Assembly: GCA_021777535.1 (NCBI GenBank)
Contig: JAJYDN010000006.1
Span: 60,079-100,903, forward strand
DNA: 40,825 bases
Direction: 5' to 3'
Source: Pseudomonadota bacterium
Lineage (GTDB): Bacteria; Pseudomonadota; Gammaproteobacteria; Acidiferrobacterales; Acidiferrobacteraceae
Part shown: positions 39,317 to 40,825 of the stretch, one piece after another
How positions within the stretch are numbered: the first letter of the stretch is position 1
How the letters are laid out: each line of letters opens with the position of its first letter
The notes under the pieces: generated by a model
What the model was told of the DNA's origin: nothing
What the model saw: the letters and a program-made list of their open reading frames with translations, nothing else
The model's database searches: none
Program-made: the position numbers and the translations under genes

Positions 39317-40558
39317 GTGAGTGACCGGAGGGTGGTCGTTACGGGACTTGGTGCCATCACGCCGCTTGGGCTTTCTGTCCCGGAAAACTGGCAGGGCATC
39401 ATGGCGGGCAAGAGCGGTATCGGGCCCGTCACGCAATTCGACGCGACGGGTTTTCCATCGACCATCGCCGGCGAGGTGCGTGGCTTCGATCCGACACTCT
39501 ATGTCTCCGAAAAGGAAGCCCGGAAGATGGATCGCTTCATCCAGCTCGGGCTTGCCGCGGGCGTCGAAGCGATCAAGGACTCCGGATTCGAGGTCACCGA
39601 GGCGAACGCCGATCGTATCGGCGTGATCATCGGCTCGGGGATCGGCGGTGTCCACACCATCGAAGAGACGGCGAGGCAATACCTCGAGAAGGGTGCGCGC
39701 CGGATCTCCCCGTTCTACATCCCGATGAGCATCATCAACATGATCTCGGGCAATCTGTCGATCCTGTACGGACTGAAGGGACCGAATCTCTCCACGGTGA
39801 CGGCCTGTGCCACATCGACGCATGCCGTCGGTGAGGCCGGCCGCATCATCGAATATGGGGATGCCGATATCATGATCGCCGGCGGTGCGGAGGCGGCGGT
39901 GACGCCCACCTCGATGGCGGGCTTTGGCAATGCCAAGGCGCTGAGCGGACGCAACCATGAGCCGCAAAAGGCGAGCCGGCCCTGGGATCGGGATCGTGAC
40001 GGTTTCGTCCTGAGCGAAGGCGGCGCGGTGGTGGTGCTCGAGGAGCTGAATCACGCGAAGGCCCGCGGCGCCCGCATCTACGCGGAGCTGGTGGGCTTTG
40101 GCATGAGCGGCGACGCCTACCACATGACCAGTCCGCCGGAGGACGGGGATGGGGCGGCACGCTGCATGGTGCGCGCACTGCACAATGCCCGTGCGAATGC
40201 CGAGGAAATCGCCTATATCAACGCGCACGGCACGTCGACGCCGCTTGGCGACAAGGCTGAAACGCGCGCGGTCAAGCGGGTTTTCGGCGATGCGGCAAAG
40301 CGCATTGCGGTGAGCTCGACGAAATCGATGACGGGGCATCTGCTCGGAGCGGCGGGGGCCATCGAGGCGATCTATACGACGCTCGCCATCTATCACCAGG
40401 TGGCGCCACCGACCATCAATCTCGACAACCCTGACGAGGACTGCGATCTCGACTATGTGCCGCACACCGCGCGGCCCATGGAGATCCCGCTTGCGCTGTC
40501 GAACTCCTTCGGTTTTGGTGGCACCAACGGAACGATCGTGTTGCGCCGGTTCCGTTAA
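39317..40558 (+). CDS. fabF: beta-ketoacyl-ACP synthase II
   Basis: Condensing enzyme for chain elongation, including the temperature-sensitive step to vaccenate in E. coli. Of 413 residues, VVVTGLGAITPLG opens the protein. The catalytic Cys is in TVTACATSTHAVGEA near residue 164, the two His are in NAHGTSTPLGD and SMTGHLLGAAG, and the C-terminus is SNSFGFGGTNGTIVLRR. GTG 39317 follows AGGGGG by 5 nt. Confidence 0.97.
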   Translation: MSDRRVVVTGLGAITPLGLSVPENWQGIMAGKSGIGPVTQFDATGFPSTIAGEVRGFDPTLYVSEKEARKMDRFIQLGLAAGVEAIKDSGFEVTEANADRIGVIIGSGIGGVHTIEETARQYLEKGARRISPFYIPMSIINMISGNLSILYGLKGPNLSTVTACATSTHAVGEAGRIIEYGDADIMIAGGAEAAVTPTSMAGFGNAKALSGRNHEPQKASRPWDRDRDGFVLSEGGAVVVLEELNHAKARGARIYAELVGFGMSGDAYHMTSPPEDGDGAARCMVRALHNARANAEEIAYINAHGTSTPLGDKAETRAVKRVFGDAAKRIAVSSTKSMTGHLLGAAGAIEAIYTTLAIYHQVAPPTINLDNPDEDCDLDYVPHTARPMEIPLALSNSFGFGGTNGTIVLRRFR

Positions 40559-40566
40559 GGGCGGCT

Positions 40567-40825
40567 ATGGGCGCGGGGGTAACGGTCCGGCCATCTCGCG
40601 CGAGTACGGCACAACTGCTCGCGCTTCATGCCTCGGACCCCGCGGCGTTTCCCCATTTTCTCGTAAGCGGCGGGGCAGGCGGGCGCTCCGCGACGGACGG
40701 CGGAGCGGCGCCCTGCGCCCGCCACCCGCCACCACCAACACCACGGCCGGCATCTCCCCGGCCACGCACCGTGTGGCCGCGCACAACGCCGCCAACCGGG
40801 AGCCCACGCCGGCCGCCTTCGATGC
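40567..40825 (+). CDS. possible start of aminodeoxychorismate synthase component I, cut by window edge or damaged
   Basis: From ATG 40567, 8 nt after fabF, a frame stays open to the window end. Residues 14-36 (around AQLLALHASDPAAFPHFL) resemble the N-terminus of PabB, a folate-pathway enzyme, and a pab gene after fabF would fit (E. coli has pabC there). From about 40670 onward the translation turns Pro/Arg-rich and no longer resembles PabB in any forward frame. This may mean a frameshift, a truncated gene or poor sequence near an edge. Low confidence. Confidence 0.35.
   Translation, partial: MGAGVTVRPSRASTAQLLALHASDPAAFPHFLVSGGAGGRSATDGGAAPCARHPPPPTPRPASPRPRTVWPRTTPPTGSPRRPPSM

Overview
The window is GC-rich, almost fully coding bacterial chromosome. 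The gene order (prfB-lysS; miaA-hfq-hflX-hflK-hflC-hisZ-purA; rnr-rlmB; rpsF-rpsR-rplI-dnaB-alr-radA; yceD-rpmF-plsX-fabHDG-acpP-fabF) is that of a gammaproteobacterium, with hisZ between hflC and purA as in Pseudomonas-type genomes. The alternative N-type ATPase and the two-subunit pyruvate carboxylase would suit an autotrophic, possibly acidophilic, lineage such as Acidiferrobacter relatives. That placement is a guess from context, not a result.

Layout. 1-17767 (+ strand): translation, RNA and replication housekeeping genes. They begin inside prfB, whose programmed +1 frameshift site lies at the very left edge, and end with radA. Many neighbours overlap by 4-8 nt. A tRNA-Leu(CAG) sits on the opposite strand between purA and rnr, and its promoter lies inside the first codons of rnr. 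18011-24253 (- strand): an N-type F1Fo ATPase operon, atpDCQBEFAG, which lacks atpR and carries a b-delta fused AtpF. A possible 66-codon ORF is coupled to the start of atpD. 24707-27668 (- strand): pstS-pstC-pstA with a Pho box, but no pstB or phoU. 27775-30385: a membrane-tailed short-chain dehydrogenase (-) divergent from a MalY/PatB-type C-S lyase/aminotransferase (+). 30462-34383 (- strand): pycA-pycB-yceF, a two-subunit biotin carboxylase pair coupled to a nucleotide pyrophosphatase. 34494-40558 (+ strand): yceD-rpmF-plsX-fabH-fabD-fabG-acpP-fabF, the classical fatty-acid synthesis cluster, from a near-consensus promoter that would give a leaderless yceD mRNA. The right edge holds a fragment resembling the start of pabB.

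How the genes work together. The housekeeping block supplies release factor 2, LysRS, tRNA modification (MiaA), the Hfq RNA chaperone, ribosome rescue (HflX), FtsH control (HflKC), RNase R, 23S methylation (RlmB), ribosomal proteins bS6/bS18/bL9, the replicative helicase and recombination (RadA). The fab cluster makes acyl-ACP and initiates phospholipid synthesis. PycAB would feed oxaloacetate to the TCA cycle. The N-ATPase would act as a second rotary ATPase, probably as an ATP-driven ion exporter.

No CRISPR array, intact insertion sequence, phage or defence cluster was seen. The most unusual parts are the atpR-less N-ATPase locus with its own promoter and coupled small ORF, the incomplete pst operon beside it, the leaderless-type yceD promoter and the long hairpin in front of acpP. 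All functional calls come from reading motifs by eye; no database search was possible.
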